A program made the translations under genes and the position numbers. Shown piece after piece: positions 1 to 11,440 of a DNA stretch of 64,000 bases. Location: assembly GCA_024752435.1 (NCBI GenBank), contig CP103022.1:248001-312000 (forward strand), read 5' to 3'. The notes beneath the pieces are model-generated. The model was not told the DNA's origin, did not search any database, and saw only the letters and a program-made list of their open reading frames with translations. The stretch comes from Allantophomopsis cytisporea (Eukaryota; Ascomycota; Leotiomycetes; Phacidiales; Phacidiaceae). Positions within the stretch are counted from its first letter, which is position 1. Every line of letters begins with the position of its first letter.

Positions 1-345
1 AAACATACCCATACAAAGTCTGAATTCAGTCGTTCGTCTCCATTGCTGACGCTCTTCAATAATGCGTTTGTTATTGTCCTTGTCCACAGCTCGATACAGC
101 CTTGGTCCCAACTCCTCTCCAAAGCTCGTAACAAATAACTCCTTCTTGGGTTCACGCAGCTCGTCTCCGGTGCCATATTTCCAGCCCTCGACAACGCTTT
201 CTGCATTACCTGCAGGGACTTCGTGGCGCTCTATCAGAATGGACGCGAGATAGGCGCGGACAATGCTTGGCGGCGCATCTGGATGTGGGAAGGGAACCGA
301 CATTGTGTATGGATTTGGCTTCTCGAGGTTGTGTATGTTGGACAT
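1..345 (-). CDS. Partial hypothetical protein, N-terminal 115 codons
   Basis: An uninterrupted reading frame runs from an ATG at 345 down to the window edge. The first residues read MSNIHNLEKPNPYTMSVPFP, followed by a stretch rich in charged residues (for example GWKYGTGDELREPKKELF and RAVDKDNNKRIIEERQQWRR). There is no signal peptide or obvious membrane segment. I do not recognise the family. A GTATGGGTATG stretch at about 5-15 on this strand could be a splice donor, so the real exon may end just before the edge. Codon use and lack of stops favour a real gene over the short plus-strand frame at 62-253, which I treat as its shadow. The rest of the gene lies outside the window, so the function cannot be judged. 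Confidence 0.55.
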   Translation of the reverse strand, partial: MSNIHNLEKPNPYTMSVPFPHPDAPPSIVRAYLASILIERHEVPAGNAESVVEGWKYGTGDELREPKKELFVTSFGEELGPRLYRAVDKDNNKRIIEERQQWRRTTEFRLCMGMF

Positions 346-1517
346 ACCGATACTTGAAGATGCACGAGTGGACGAGGATGCTTTGAGGATATATATACTG
401 CGTCTATCGCGATCCAAAGAATGTACTTGAATCTATATTTGCGAAGAGATGGCTGCCTCGTGCTCGTATTTAATGGCTACCCACACCATTGACATAGCTC
501 TTACGTACATTACCTCTATGTACTTGGTGAGCTTATTGGGTGATGTTAACTTCATCATCTTGGATTGTGAGGCTAACGGCTTCGCAGCAACAAAGCATTG
601 GTAGAACAGTTGAAGTGCAATTGCGGCACAGCTCTGCGCCACACCTTGGCTGCAGGAACCACATGGCTTATAGCTTATGCGCCTCATCCATACTGTATTT
701 TTACTACAAGTTCTTTTGCGACGTGATAATGATAGTACTAGTAAGGGAATGGTCAAATTCGGATGCTTGTAGATATATACTGTACAAGTTAATTGAAAAG
801 TATTTGTACAGAAGTCTTGGCAACTTTGGACATTGGCGATTGTTATTCCGGGTGCTCTTGGTCCTCCTCGATTGTTTCGTCATCGCAAAATAGGGTACTC
901 TTGTTCAATACTCGTACAGGCAATTTTTACCCTTCATGACATGCAGGTTTTCTGACTTCTTCTTTGAGAATTCCTTAGTATTCTGTGACGCATAGTAACC
1001 TCGTCTCTCAATTAACGAGGGGAAGGATGAAGTACATAAGTATACTAGTTAGTGAGGTGATTTAGACTTGTACATGCAAGCTTTTGAAAATTGTACCACG
1101 ACGACCCCAAAACAAGAGAGCAAGGCGCACCTAAGTATAAGGAGAATATGAGTGGACGAGTCAAGCAAAAGATACGATGATCTTGGCAACTGCGAAGTCT
1201 ATTTGCTGACTCATAATAGAAGTGAAAGATTATTGCGGGTTACTCAGATACTCACTTTGGCTTCCGACTGCCGCCACATAATCTCGACGGTTGTGTACGG
1301 TTGTACTAGAAGTTGTAAACATCTATCGCATCCACGACTTCACGAGTATAGATCGTTTACGTAAAATAAAACTTCGTTTTGCAACTGATATGTATGAACA
1401 ATCATTATCATTACTCTTATACATCTAACAGTATCATTCCAGCTGATATGAACGCTTGACCGTCTGTCTATCAAACGCCGTAACCCAAGATCTTTAGTAC
1501 AAACACTTCATAGCACA
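346..1517. other. Intergenic region, nothing recognised
   Basis: AT-rich spacer between the partial gene at the left edge (its promoter side) and the 3' end of the Rab4-type gene. Short open frames here (for example 540-893 and 1152-1364) have no recognisable motif and no intron support. I see no RNA gene or repeat. Confidence 0.5.
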
Positions 1518-2610
1518 TCAACAACAACCTCCTCTTCTCCGCCGGCTTCCACTGATGGCAAACACCTCCTCCCATTCTCTCACTCCCCAGTTTCCTCCAC
1601 CTCCAGCTCTACTTCTTGGTTTTCGTCGTCTCGGTCGTCCGTCATCAGCTGTCATCCCACTCTTGACACTTCCCCCGTCATCCCAGCTCATATCTCCATA
1701 TTGGATACCGCTCTGCGGGTCATCGGGATCGATTTCCCCTAGTTCGATTTTCGTCAATATCATCCTCGCCAGTCGCCCAAAAATCTCTTCGACGTTCTCT
1801 CCACTGAGGGCTGACACTTCCACTGCCACGGGAATCTGGTTATCGCTTGCCCACCTCGAAGCTTCTTCCACAGAGACTTCTCTACCATCGGGTGCGGTTG
1901 AAGCCTTCAGCTGTGTCCCCAGTCCCATAGTTGTCGAATTCACTGATCCTTGTCCACCAAATGGAAACCCGCTTCCCTTGCTGGAAACACTGCTAGGCGT
2001 TAAAGGGGGTAAACTGGAATCAATCAAGCTCTGAGTTCCATTCGCCAGGTCCGCCTTATTCCCAACCAACAACATCGTTAAGTTTGGACTTGCCAGCGCC
2101 CGTGCGTCGTTTAAGAATGTAGGTAGACTTGAAAATGTGTTGTGACTCGCAATATCGTATACCATAATCGCTCCAGCAGCACCACGATAGTAGGATCTCG
2201 AGACAGAGCGAAATCGTTCGGTACCAGCTGTATCCCACAACTGAAGTTTGATTCGTTTTCGGCGGGCACCTGTGCCGACACGAATTACTTTGGAAGCAAA
2301 CTCGACACCGATAGTCTGCGAAGATAGCGAGCGGAATTCATCTTTCATGAACCGATGGAGAATGCATGACCTATGTATCTGTCAGATTAAGCTCCTTTGA
2401 GCACACAGCACATTAGGAATGGGGGATATACTTTCCGCTGCCGCTGGGCCCTAATAGAATTACCTTGGCGAGATAATCATACATGCTTCCCAGCTCCTAT
2501 TCATAATATTAGTATTATGACGTTATTTGAGTAAGAGTATATACCTGATCCCGCACAACGGTGCCGCTGGATTCATCGCTCGCTGCTGATGAGCGCCTTT
2601 GTCGTACCAT
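1518..2610 (-). CDS. Rab4-family small GTPase (Ypt4-like)
   Basis: Three exons (2545-2610, 2432-2496, 1518-2370) join in phase to 327 codons. Visible GTPase motifs in order: P-loop GPSGSGKSC (split by intron 2), switch I region SQTIGVEF, G3 WDTAGTERF, G4 GNKADL, G5 VSALSGE, and a C-terminal GGCC that would be geranylgeranylated to anchor the protein to endosomal membranes. Between G4 and G5 sits a Ser/Gly-rich insert of about 50 residues, and the tail is basic (RRRKPRSRAG). From memory, both are usual in filamentous-fungal Rab4 proteins, which act in early-endosome recycling. Intron 1 has a perfect TACTAAT branch point. The chosen start at 2610 adds an N-terminal extension before MYDYLAKVILLGP; a start at 2484 is the alternative. 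It is divergent to the dehydrogenase at 2872. Confidence 0.9.
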
Positions 2611-2871
2611 GGTTGCGATGTTGAAGCGCAAGTCGGCGGTGAATGCTGTTGTCGTCCAGTCGACCTGTTGTGACAACAAAGGTCCCTTATCTTTATCAAC
2701 GTTTGACGCTAAGACGTTGGCGCTACTCCACATTCGGATATTTAAAGAGCCGAGGCTGTAGTGCGGCACGTAGCCTTGCTGCTGATTTCCTGGGGTAATG
2801 CACCTAATTTCTATCGTGCTTGCTTCTACAACACCAGAAATAAACATACGTGTTCGTTGTACGTACTGAAA
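2611..2871. promoter_or_regulatory. Shared divergent promoter region (Rab4 / SDR)
   Basis: The 261 bp between the two start codons must hold both promoters. No TATA box or named transcription-factor site stands out. The minus-strand frame stays open across part of it, so the Rab4 transcript leader probably overlaps here. Confidence 0.4.
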
Positions 2872-3851
2872 ATGAAGATCGAAGGCAGAACGTTTGTTAT
2901 CTCTGGAGGGTAGGTTTGACTTCATTTGTAGTCGAATATCGCTTTGCTAATTGATTCCCAGAGCTTCTGGCTTAGGCCGCGCGTGTGTGGCTGATATCTG
3001 CAAACGTGGAGGTTATGCAGCTATTCTCGACTTCAATGAAGAGTCTGGCATGGAAGTTGTTCAGGAGCTCGGAAACTCTGTAAGATTCTTCCAAGCAGAT
3101 GTCACCTCTACAGAGAGCATCGGAAAAGCTGTCAAGGAAGCCTTGGAGTGGGTAAAAGAGACTGGTAAGGAAATTGGAGGGGTCATCGCGGCTGCTGGTG
3201 TTTCCACTCCTGCAAAGGTATGTGCAAATTATCACAAGTCGTTTTTCAAAACGAACTTGCGTATCTCCGAACGCCTAGCCAAAACTTCTACATAGTTTCC
3301 TGGAGGATTTGGAACAAGCCAAATCCGCATAGGTTTTATAGAACTGACCTTACCAGATCATTGATCGCGAAGGAAACCCTTTCGATATGTCTGACTTTGA
3401 TTTTGTGATGAACGTAAATGTTCGAGGAACCATCGATCTCATCCGCCAGATCCTCCCGCACCTATCCAAGGTCACTCCTTCATCGCCAGACAACGAACGT
3501 GGAGTTCTGGTACTTGTTTCTTCCTCTGCCGCATTTGATGGCCAGCCAGGCCAAGTGTCATATTCAGCTTCCAAGGGTGCTATTGCATCTCTTACACTAC
3601 CACTTACAAGAGACTTGGCAAGATACGGAATTAGAGTGGTCACAATTGCCCCAAGTTTGTTTGACAGTAGAATGACCGCTATGATGAGCGATAAGGTAAG
3701 GAGTAGCCTGAAAAGGGTTATGGAGTTCCCGGTGAGAGCAGGAAAAGGAGAAGAGTTCTCAAGCTTGGTTATACAAAGCATTGAGAATGTCATGCTCAAT
3801 GGAACTGTTATTAGATTGGATGGAGGAATGAGAATGCCCAGTAAGATGTAA
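2872..3851 (+). CDS. Short-chain dehydrogenase, 3-hydroxyacyl-CoA dehydrogenase type
   Basis: Exons 2872-2909, 2962-3217 and 3357-3851 join to 262 residues, the usual length for a classical SDR. The N-terminus MKIEGRTFVISGGASGLGRA carries the glycine-rich cofactor motif, which is split by intron 1. Acidic Asp in AAILDFNEE suggests NAD rather than NADP. Downstream come the AAAG motif, the catalytic Ser in LVSSSAAF, and the catalytic YSASK (Tyr-x3-Lys). The C-terminus VIRLDGGMRMPSKM fits the family. It most resembles the type-2 3-hydroxyacyl-CoA dehydrogenase (HSD17B10) branch, which oxidises short-chain 3-hydroxyacyl-CoA in mitochondria or peroxisomes. No targeting signal is evident, so substrate and location are inferred. 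Intron 1 has a TGCTAAT branch point. Confidence 0.88.
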
Positions 3852-4755
3852 GATTAGAGCATGTTTACATTGATATTGTTTTGACACCGAAGAAGTCAAA
3901 AAGTTTAGGTTACCAGATGAACATGACTACTTTGTCATGGAAATAATTATGCTTTTGCCGATAACCTCTCGGCTACGCTATGGTCATAAGTTTAAACCCT
4001 AGGCAGATTCATCTTACGCTTTCTTCATTGCAAGGTGTCAAAGCCCATCTCAGGCATAAAAAAAGTTCTACGTAACATATAGATAGGTCTCAAGAGTATG
4101 TCTGCCCAGACATAGGCGGCAGGAATGACTACAGTTCCTTTTACCCTTGAATCGGATCTGTTCAAGAGTATCTGATGGCGCTCTCTTCGGCAGTATTTGC
4201 TGCCCAATTTTGCCTAATCAGCTGCATGGCCAAACACTTCAACTCAACAATTACGCACTTGGCCAAAGTGCGTGATGGGTTGTCGCAGATGAGCTCTAGA
4301 TTGGTAATGTCAAATCCTTACCACCGAAATCGTTACGCAATCATGGGCACCAACAGATAAGTGTCCATGTACTGTCATTGTGAGATCGACTGATTTGCGG
4401 CATGCAGGGTGGAGAACGCTGAAGTTTAAGCGATATCATGTCATTGATCCCTCAATATCCCAGATATATCATGACTCATATGTGCCACATAGCTAAGAAA
4501 AATCTCATTGGCAACGAGACGTTGCTTGCCACGTAGTTGGGGGATAGTTTTGAATGATCACTGGAATCATGTATCTTGCAACCAGAAGGTGTTGAAAACT
4601 GGTCAGAAGTAAGTAGTATCTTTAGACATCCTTTTCATATTCAAATCCCTAGTCCTAGCAGACAGCATCTGCCTAGATGCATCTACAAGAGACTCAACCA
4701 AAGATCCCTTACTAATTAAGTGGATCTACACCGATACCATCCGTACTCGTCGTCT
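3852..4755. other. Intergenic region, nothing recognised
   Basis: A 0.9 kb spacer downstream of the dehydrogenase. Only short frames without motifs occur (4025-4207, 4175-4360). No repeat or RNA gene was seen. Confidence 0.45.
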
Positions 4756-4998
4756 TCAACCTTTGGCTCTGGTCTGTAAAGCCTTCAATTCTCTCGCTTT
4801 CTCCTTCCGTCGCTCCTCGATCGATTTTGCGATGTTCTGACTCAGGCGTTCATTCACTGAGGATTGATCGTAGATGAAGCTGTCGAGAGTCGCTGAATAA
4901 GACTGATTTTGCTTTTTCCTGAAATTCAAGTAAGTCTCATTACCTGAATTCTCATCGGAATTGTGCTGACTTTCGTTGATTCGGAGATTTCTCTTCAT
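4756..4998 (-). CDS. Possible charged helical protein fragment, unrecognised
   Basis: An 80-residue frame starts with MKRNLRINESQHNSDENSG and ends in a strongly helical, coiled-coil-like tail (SQNIAKSIEERRKEKAREL). The composition looks like protein rather than chance. Upstream on the same strand, about 5060-5175, is another coding-like stretch (RYNKKQQRRRRQES... ETEEKL) followed by a good GTATGTG donor. The only plausible acceptor (CGCAG near 5030) does not bring it into the frame of the tail, so I could not build one complete gene. It may be a real small basic, bZIP-like or coiled-coil protein with an exon I missed, or a decayed gene. No function is proposed. Confidence 0.25.
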   Translation of the reverse strand: MKRNLRINESQHNSDENSGNETYLNFRKKQNQSYSATLDSFIYDQSSVNERLSQNIAKSIEERRKEKARELKALQTRAKG

Positions 4999-5752
4999 TC
5001 TTCTCGTTTGGGTGATGGGGCATCGTGAGGTAGGCTGCGTAAAAGGTCCGTCAATAAGTCTCTTGATTTCCGACTGAGATACACATACTCAGCTTTTCTT
5101 CCGTTTCCCTTTTAATGTTCTTGAGTTCCACGGTACTTTCTTGACGTCTTCGTCGCTGTTGCTTTTTATTGTACCTCACGTTCGCTCACCCTGCTCTTTT
5201 ATACACTTGACATTGTGCAGCGAGAGAGGATATTCTCGACATTCTGAGCGCTCGAGTGCCATCTCGCAGTTGCGCGATGATAGTCGACATTGCGGATTGC
5301 TGGACTGAGTACAGATAATTTGAAGTTTGCGCAATCCTGTAGAGTTGAAAAAGTGGGAATTATGCCATTTATCGCAGGTGTGCATCGCACACGCAACGGG
5401 TGTCTATATGCATCTTGTATCGGAGGGTATCAGCTATGGCGTCGAATCATGCAACAGGATGGCGTTGCGCACTTGTGTTCTGCGCGGTTGGGGTATGCGC
5501 AACTGCGTGTGCAGCCCCTGTCGCATTCTCAGCCTTGTAAGTAGCAACGCGCAGCTGCGCTCGCTGCTAATTTTTGAATCAGATGTGCTACGATATAGTT
5601 ATCATCATCTTCAGATCTTTATATACCATATTTAGACTCGGTGCTCAAAAACGCTGTCCATTGCAAGCTTTGAGTTGAGTATCAACTTCAACGCACGCAG
5701 AATCAACAACTCAGTCGAAGACTTGAAATTCTCGGGGGGAATTTAAGTTACC
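4999..5752. other. Intergenic region with possible upstream exon of the helical ORF
   Basis: Apart from the lysine/arginine-rich coding-like stretch on the minus strand at about 5060-5175, I see only short frames. The part from 5700 to 5752, just before the next gene's ATG, is the likely promoter and leader. Confidence 0.35.
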
Positions 5753-8700
5753 ATGTTAAGGTCAAGGTGCGTAATTGCTGCCAGTCTGGGTTCTGTGGGT
5801 TTGTAGGAAAGCTAATACAAATTTCTGGCGTCTGAAGAATATTCGCGCGTAACTCTTGTCAGAATGATGAATTTGTGCTCGACGATAGCTCGGTTCTAGT
5901 TCAACCAGATGAGGTGTCTGTGATGGAGAATAGCAGAGAAAATACATACAGCAGAGACAAATTCCACGAGATGAACAGCAGGCTGTTGGGTAAGACATCA
6001 TCGCCAGGAATCCTGAAACCCACTGAATCTGAGATGCTCTCATATGCACTATGGGTAGTCTTTCAGCTATCTTCGAAGAAGGATAGTTATTCAGCGAGAA
6101 TGACCCCTCTCAGATCTAAAATCCAGGATCTTAATGAACTCCAAAAGAATTCAGGCCAAGATGAACTGGTTTACCCGCATTTCCAAAAAGGCCGTAAGAG
6201 TCAGAAAGACTGTTACAGAGGCAGTTCCGATTTCCAAGGAGTTCTACCTTCCCCAGAGACCACACTATCGACAGCAAGTGAGAGAAGCACGCCGGAACAC
6301 CATTCTGAAAGTCTTGAGAATTCTCATCATATATCAACTAATAATGTATCTCGACAAGAACCCTCTGACATAAATTTATCTCCAGGGCTTCCGATAGATT
6401 TTGTGAGTGAAGAAGGCTAGTAGTAATTCCTCCGACAACTTATGGGGAATCTAACGTTGAGCAGTGTTTCCAGTCAAATGCAATTGCTCCTGCAAACATA
6501 ACGTCGACCAAGTGACACATCCCCGAAAAGCAGTCTCCATGGCCGAACATACAAATCAGCGACTTGAGGATTTGCCAGAAATTGCTGAGCAGCAGCTAGA
6601 CTCCGGCTTTGTCTTAGACTACGAGCGCTTAGGTCATCATGAAGATAGTCTAGGAAATCATGACATGTGAGCTTCGGAGATCTTTCAACTATTCCTTCAA
6701 TTGAACTGATCGCTAAACCAGGTCACAGAATGGTTCGGCACATGAACATATACAGAATGGAACAGGTGAACGTACTACAAGGTCACAATCAGTGACTCGA
6801 TATCCACCGAGTCCTTCCAGCCCTTCAAAGCACAGTTCCGCAGGGCATAGCTCCCCAAATCAATCCAGCAGTCACTCCAGCTCACAAAGTAACATTGACA
6901 CTGTGAGATCAGATGAGACACGAGAGACTTCGGAGGAAGGAAGTGAACCTGAATATGCCAGTGATTCTGAGGAAGAGGACGACTATGATGACGAATATGC
7001 CGATGGAAATCCGATCATGCGTTTTCAGATGGTACCATATAACGATATCGCAATCTCCAACTTTGTACACGAAAACATGCTCACAGAGGACTTCCGGCTC
7101 CGAGAAGATTTTGCAAAAGTTTTCTTGGAGCCTTTGAAAGAATCTATTGTCGCTCGTGTCATGGAAGAGTTCTGGGGCATCTTCGGACCAACAGGGACAG
7201 CGCCCGTTACACAGGCTGCAAGATCGACAGACTCAAGATCTAGCAATCTGTCTGCACAAACAGCGGAATCCAGCAAAAGCCAGAAGGGGATTTCGTCCAA
7301 TCCTAGCGGCAGCAAGAAGCGACTCTCGGAAGATGACAACACTGGAGATTCGGATTATTCGGATAGTAAGCGTCCAAAGATTGCTATCGAGTCCAATTCC
7401 AAGGCAACTTTGCGGGTTCTGTATGCATGCCCTTTCAGAAAGCATTCGCCGCAAAAATATAATATCCTCCATTGGGCCACATGTGCCAAGACTGGCCGAG
7501 ATACAGTGTCTCATCTGAAGTAAGTTACCGCTACTCTAGGTGTTTTTTGCATGGCAGAGGCTGAAAAGTTCAGGGAACATTTACGCCGTACACATCGGGT
7601 TTATCGATGTATAAGATGCAAGATGATGTTTGGAGATGAAGCTACGCGTGAACTACATTCTGTTGAAACTAGTTGCATGGCTATGTGGCAGTGTAAGAAA
7701 TGTTATGAAAAGTTTGCGAACAAGGCGCAATATGAGCAGCATTCACAGAGCAATGAATGCAGACACGCTTCAGCTGAGGGTTGGACTGATGAACACGAGA
7801 AACTATTCCAAACAAAAGGGAAACACTATGAACGGCTTGTTGGTAAAAGCTATGGGAAGCAGACGGAGGACGAGCGCTGGATAACGATATACAAGACGTT
7901 ATTTCCGGGATCGTCAGTCCCCAATCCTTGTAAGTAGACTCGACTTTTTTTGGTTAGCACTATAAGCCCTAGTGAATCATATAATTTTGTGGTTATATAT
8001 TGATTTTGCCTGCAGACTTCGAACACCCTCGCCCCGAGGAGATGGCCCCTCCTTCGTTTAGTCCCGTCACAGATTTTGAGGAGTTCCAACAACAAAGACT
8101 TCCATTTATGGTTGAAAGCCTTGTAAGAAACAAAGTCGATCAGGAATTCCAGGATATTTCCGATCAATTACGACAAAGAGTTCTCGGAAGCATGGTTAGT
8201 ATGATGAAAGATTGTCAAGATACTCTCCTTCAACAATATCAACAATATCGCCGCAGAATTGCAAATACTACAACATCGGAGTCTCGAGAGCCCATGCCTG
8301 GTGCAACTAGTGGCAATCACTCTACAGATTGTCAGTTATTATCGACATCCGAACCCGAGAATCTTATGCAAATGCGTGCTTCGCCAGTGACATCGACCAA
8401 CTTCCATCAACCCGTCTCTTCTGGACAGCATACAGCTTCCATGTGTACCGATTACTCCTTCAACGACAGAATCAGGACCAACTTTGAAACAAACCTTGGG
8501 AACCCAAACATGGACATGACCGGCAACAATAGACTCAAAACTAACTTCCCATTGGGCCACCCCAATGTGAACACGACAGGCTTCAGATCAGATAGTATTA
8601 TCCCTGACTACATGATGGAAGACTCCAGCGCCAGTCTGAACAACTTCATGATAGCGACTCAGAATGCTGGTGGTCCTGAAATCGATGGGATATTTGAACC

Positions 8701-8755
8701 GGCTGATCAGACTTGGTGGGGCTTTAGTAATGAACCCGGAGATCAGGGGATCTGA
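5753..8755 (+). CDS. Fungal protein with degenerate C2H2-type zinc fingers, function unknown
   Basis: Likely exons are 5753-5766, 5838-about 6402, about 6465-6666, 6722-7519, 7574-7929 and 8016-8755. All junctions except the second intron (donor near 6403 or 6411, acceptor near 6464) agree in phase with good GT-AG sites; that one remains unresolved. The N-terminal half is Ser- and acid-rich (DSEEEDDYDDEY). The core holds VLYACPFRKHSP, HLRRTHRVYRCIRCKMMF and WQCKKCYEKF, i.e. Cys/His pairs of atypical zinc fingers. The C-terminal part has a predicted helix (VRNKVDQEFQDISDQLRQRV) and a Gln/Asn-rich tail. Proteins of this layout are common, often expanded and uncharacterised in Leotiomycetes. A nuclear or nucleic-acid-binding role is an inference from the zinc fingers only. 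Confidence 0.7.
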
Positions 8756-9069
8756 GCGAGTTCTTTCAACTTGAAGTGGAATTTCTTACGCATGTTATAG
8801 TTATCTCATTAAAGATATTTGTCTCATTGTTCCAATATGTCCTGCAATAATAGTTTGTTCTAAGGTCAGGATTCATCAATTTTCCCCTGAGTCATCTTAT
8901 TGTCATTGGTCTTTACATTTGTGATTCACTTTGAGCCCTCGATATACAGTTATATGAAGAAAATAGCAAAGTGATCACGATGTTGGGCGTGCAGCAAATT
9001 TTGAGTATTGGATTGATTGGAAGAGAAAGGGAGCAAGATTCTATTCCACGGCTACCCATTTAAATACTA

Positions 9070-9131
9070 CGTAGTGGTGCGGTGCATGCCTAATCCGGTA
9101 ATCATTGAAAGTGAGAATGAGTCACTTTCGC
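9070..9131. repeat. Dispersed hairpin repeat, copy A
   Basis: About 62 bp clearly similar to 52957-53022. Shared blocks are TAGTGGTGCG, a TGCAT..GCC(T/A)AATCCG block and ATCAT-GAAAGTGAGAA. The end forms a perfect 8 bp inverted repeat, GAAAGTGA / TCACTTTC at 9107-9114 and 9122-9129, around a 7-base loop. The stem is kept in the other copy although the loop and arms differ. It may be part of a MITE or a solo-LTR-like element. Confidence 0.55.
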
Positions 9132-9233
9132 ATGCTCACACCGAAGTGAAGTCTATATACTGACTACATACATATGTTGGCAAAAGTTGAAGAGGGGAGA
9201 GGGAAGGAAGGTAGGAAGAGAAAAAGTTAGGGG

Positions 9234-9402
9234 AAAAAAAAGGTATGCACTTTGCTGGAATCGAACCAGGGAGCTCTTGATGGCAACAAAACAAAAAACA
9301 AAAAAATAGGCCAACCCGATGCTTCCTCATGGCGTATACGCAACCCCTTATCAAAGGTGCAATTGGTCTCCAAAGGTTCCTGCCAACTGAGCTATTGAAG
9401 CT
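9234..9402 (-). ncRNA. tRNA-like pol III element, probably a tRNA pseudogene
   Basis: On the minus strand a perfect A box, TAGCTCAGTTGG (9383-9394), is followed 115 bases later by a perfect B box, GGTTCGATTCC (9257-9267), then a run of eight T (9234-9241), the usual pol III terminator. However, the acceptor stem does not pair (5' GCTTCAA against 3' AAAGTGC), the D-stem is imperfect, and T-runs of six and seven lie between the boxes and would end transcription early. I read it as a tRNA-derived pseudogene or SINE-like relic carrying an insertion. A functional tRNA with a very long intron is less likely. Confidence 0.4.
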
Positions 9403-9885
9403 ATCAGAGAAGGTGCTCGTTGTCTGGCTATGTAGAATTATATACCTTAATATGACCCACTTTTTTATTTTCGTAGTAGAGTGGCTTTCACGACTTCAAA
9501 GCTCCCAAAACCGCAGAACTGATTTAATACCAGAAGTGATGTTCCTGACCGCATTTAAAATGCGTAATCTACTGATCATATCCGTGTATCTGTATAAACA
9601 GTAAACATCGTTATAACCTCGTAATGTGTACGCTCACCACACCCAAAGCTTCTTTAAATATCTTCACATAACATCTGCTTCCCTTCCGGTGTAACCTAAT
9701 CCTGTTTAAACATCTCCCAAGGAGCAAGATATCCATATTCATTGTCAAGTACTAGCTCTTATCTTTATATTTACTACGCCCCTCTTGATCGGCAGCACCT
9801 TAGCACTTACTTTAACAGACCTAGGCGTGCTTAAGCCAATCTCCCAGTCCCTTCGACTTCTATAGGACAGCTTGATTTGATAGGT

Positions 9886-9904
9886 CTAGCTAGCTAGCTA
9901 GCTA
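9886..9904. repeat. CTAG tetranucleotide microsatellite
   Basis: Nearly five tandem CTAG units. Simple sequence, no function inferred. Confidence 0.8.
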
Positions 9905-11155
9905 AATTAGAGGCCGAGACGCTTCTCGTTCTACTTGTGATCTTTACTACTTTTGGACGTCGCGCTGATGCTTAATTTGTGTGCTTGTAACGATCAATTT
10001 TACCACATGGCCTTAGATCAAGGGAGGCGGTAGGAGGTAAGCTACTAGTAGTGGACTCGTTAGACATGTACAAAATTCGAGAAGAAGGGGCATTAATAAG
10101 TGCCGTGCCTACGTCGTTACGGCTGGTGTCGTCGATTGTGCTCTGTGCTCATATTGCGATAATGATATCCAAAAACAAGACGATAACATTTCATCTATCA
10201 ATTACAATATGTGTTCTCACTTCACGTAGATATTCGATTCCTGCAAATGATCTTCAATTGATGAATTCCGGCGAAGAGACGACGTCGAAGATTGTATGTC
10301 ATAGATGCGAGTACTCAATCACCATCGCCGGGTTTCACTTAATGAACCGGGTTCTGAGTATTAAATATAAGAGATATATAGTCAGAGCAACAATAGTGTC
10401 CTTTGATACTGTTTTTGGGTAGCTTGTCAACACTGCAGACATCATATCCAGTTTGCTTCGCAAAAACGCTTCCACATCTCCAAGGTAGTAGTAGACCAGA
10501 TACTGTATATCCGTTGTTCTCCCCCATAATTTGATGGATTGCTACATCGTTTATCCAGTTTCTTTTTATCCCGTTTCTTCAATGAGAGATCAGTCTTATC
10601 GCAGATTCATATAAGGTTGGATAGAGAAGCAGCGGAAGCATCAGCCCTGTCAAGCCTTGAGTTCCCTGTAATATCAAGCCTGAGTTCGGTAGCAGATCTC
10701 GAACTTTTCGAAGATTGAAGCCGAGACTCAAATGTCAATTGAAATAGCGGCGGTGGATCTAAGGCGGCGTTTCCTAAAGCGAACGATGAACATTAAAACC
10801 AGGGGTAATGGTGATAAATGTCAATTTCGAGAAGACGGGAACAAGAAGTATAATAATAAATCGAAGTTCTTCGTGCCATCAATAGAGGATAGAGATATAT
10901 GCGATCCAATAAGAAGATGTTGAGTATCACACTCCGCAATCTCCATGTTGAGCTTGACAACTATGTCGTTGAACAGATTTCAGGGATTCATAGTCTAGCT
11001 TTTCTGAAATAAAGGAGCCTCATAGCAATCGACCGAAATACCGAGCTTCCTACTTTAAGAATATGGCAAAGCATCCCGATTGAGCATGGAAGTTTTCAAA
11101 GTCATCTCCTTCCTCCGAAGCTTCCTGGCCACAAACGGCGCACGGTCATTGGGAC

Positions 11156-11206
11156 GGCTAAATAGGAAACCCCCGCCATATCGATCATCATAAACTTACG
11201 GCGGGG
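11156..11206. promoter_or_regulatory. XlnR-type and CreA-type sites upstream of xylitol dehydrogenase
   Basis: GGCTAAA at 11156-11162 matches the binding site of XlnR, the activator of xylan and pentose genes. Just downstream, CCCCCGCC (11170-11177) and GGCGGGG (11200-11206) form an inverted pair, each half containing a CreA-type SYGGRG site (GCGGGG). The group lies 265-315 bp before the ATG. Activation by xylose and repression by glucose is inferred from these motifs and from the known regulation of this gene in Aspergillus and Trichoderma. Confidence 0.55.
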
Positions 11207-11440
11207 CCATAGCATCATAAAGCGGGCCGACGAACTCCACAAATCTCCCAAAAGGCCATCATAACAGCTGATAATAGACAAACAGCCAGTTCATTCTGAT
11301 TGAGGTAGTTGTCATACGAGACAGCATCCACAGAAGAATATATAAGGCACTGGAGATTCTCTGAAGTCTTTTCTGCTTGCATTGTTACCATCACATACTG
11401 TTTCATACGTCTATCCTATTACCTCACTCCGAATCGTCAT

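Larger units (their letters stand above)
8756..11155. other. 2.4 kb intergenic region with repeats and a pol III-like element
   Basis: No convincing protein gene. The frames at 9329-9604, 10051-10422 and 10732-10923 lack motifs. The region contains a copy of the hairpin repeat (9070-9131), a tRNA-like element (9234-9402) and a CTAG microsatellite (9886-9904), listed separately. The rest looks like unique or decayed sequence. Confidence 0.5.
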
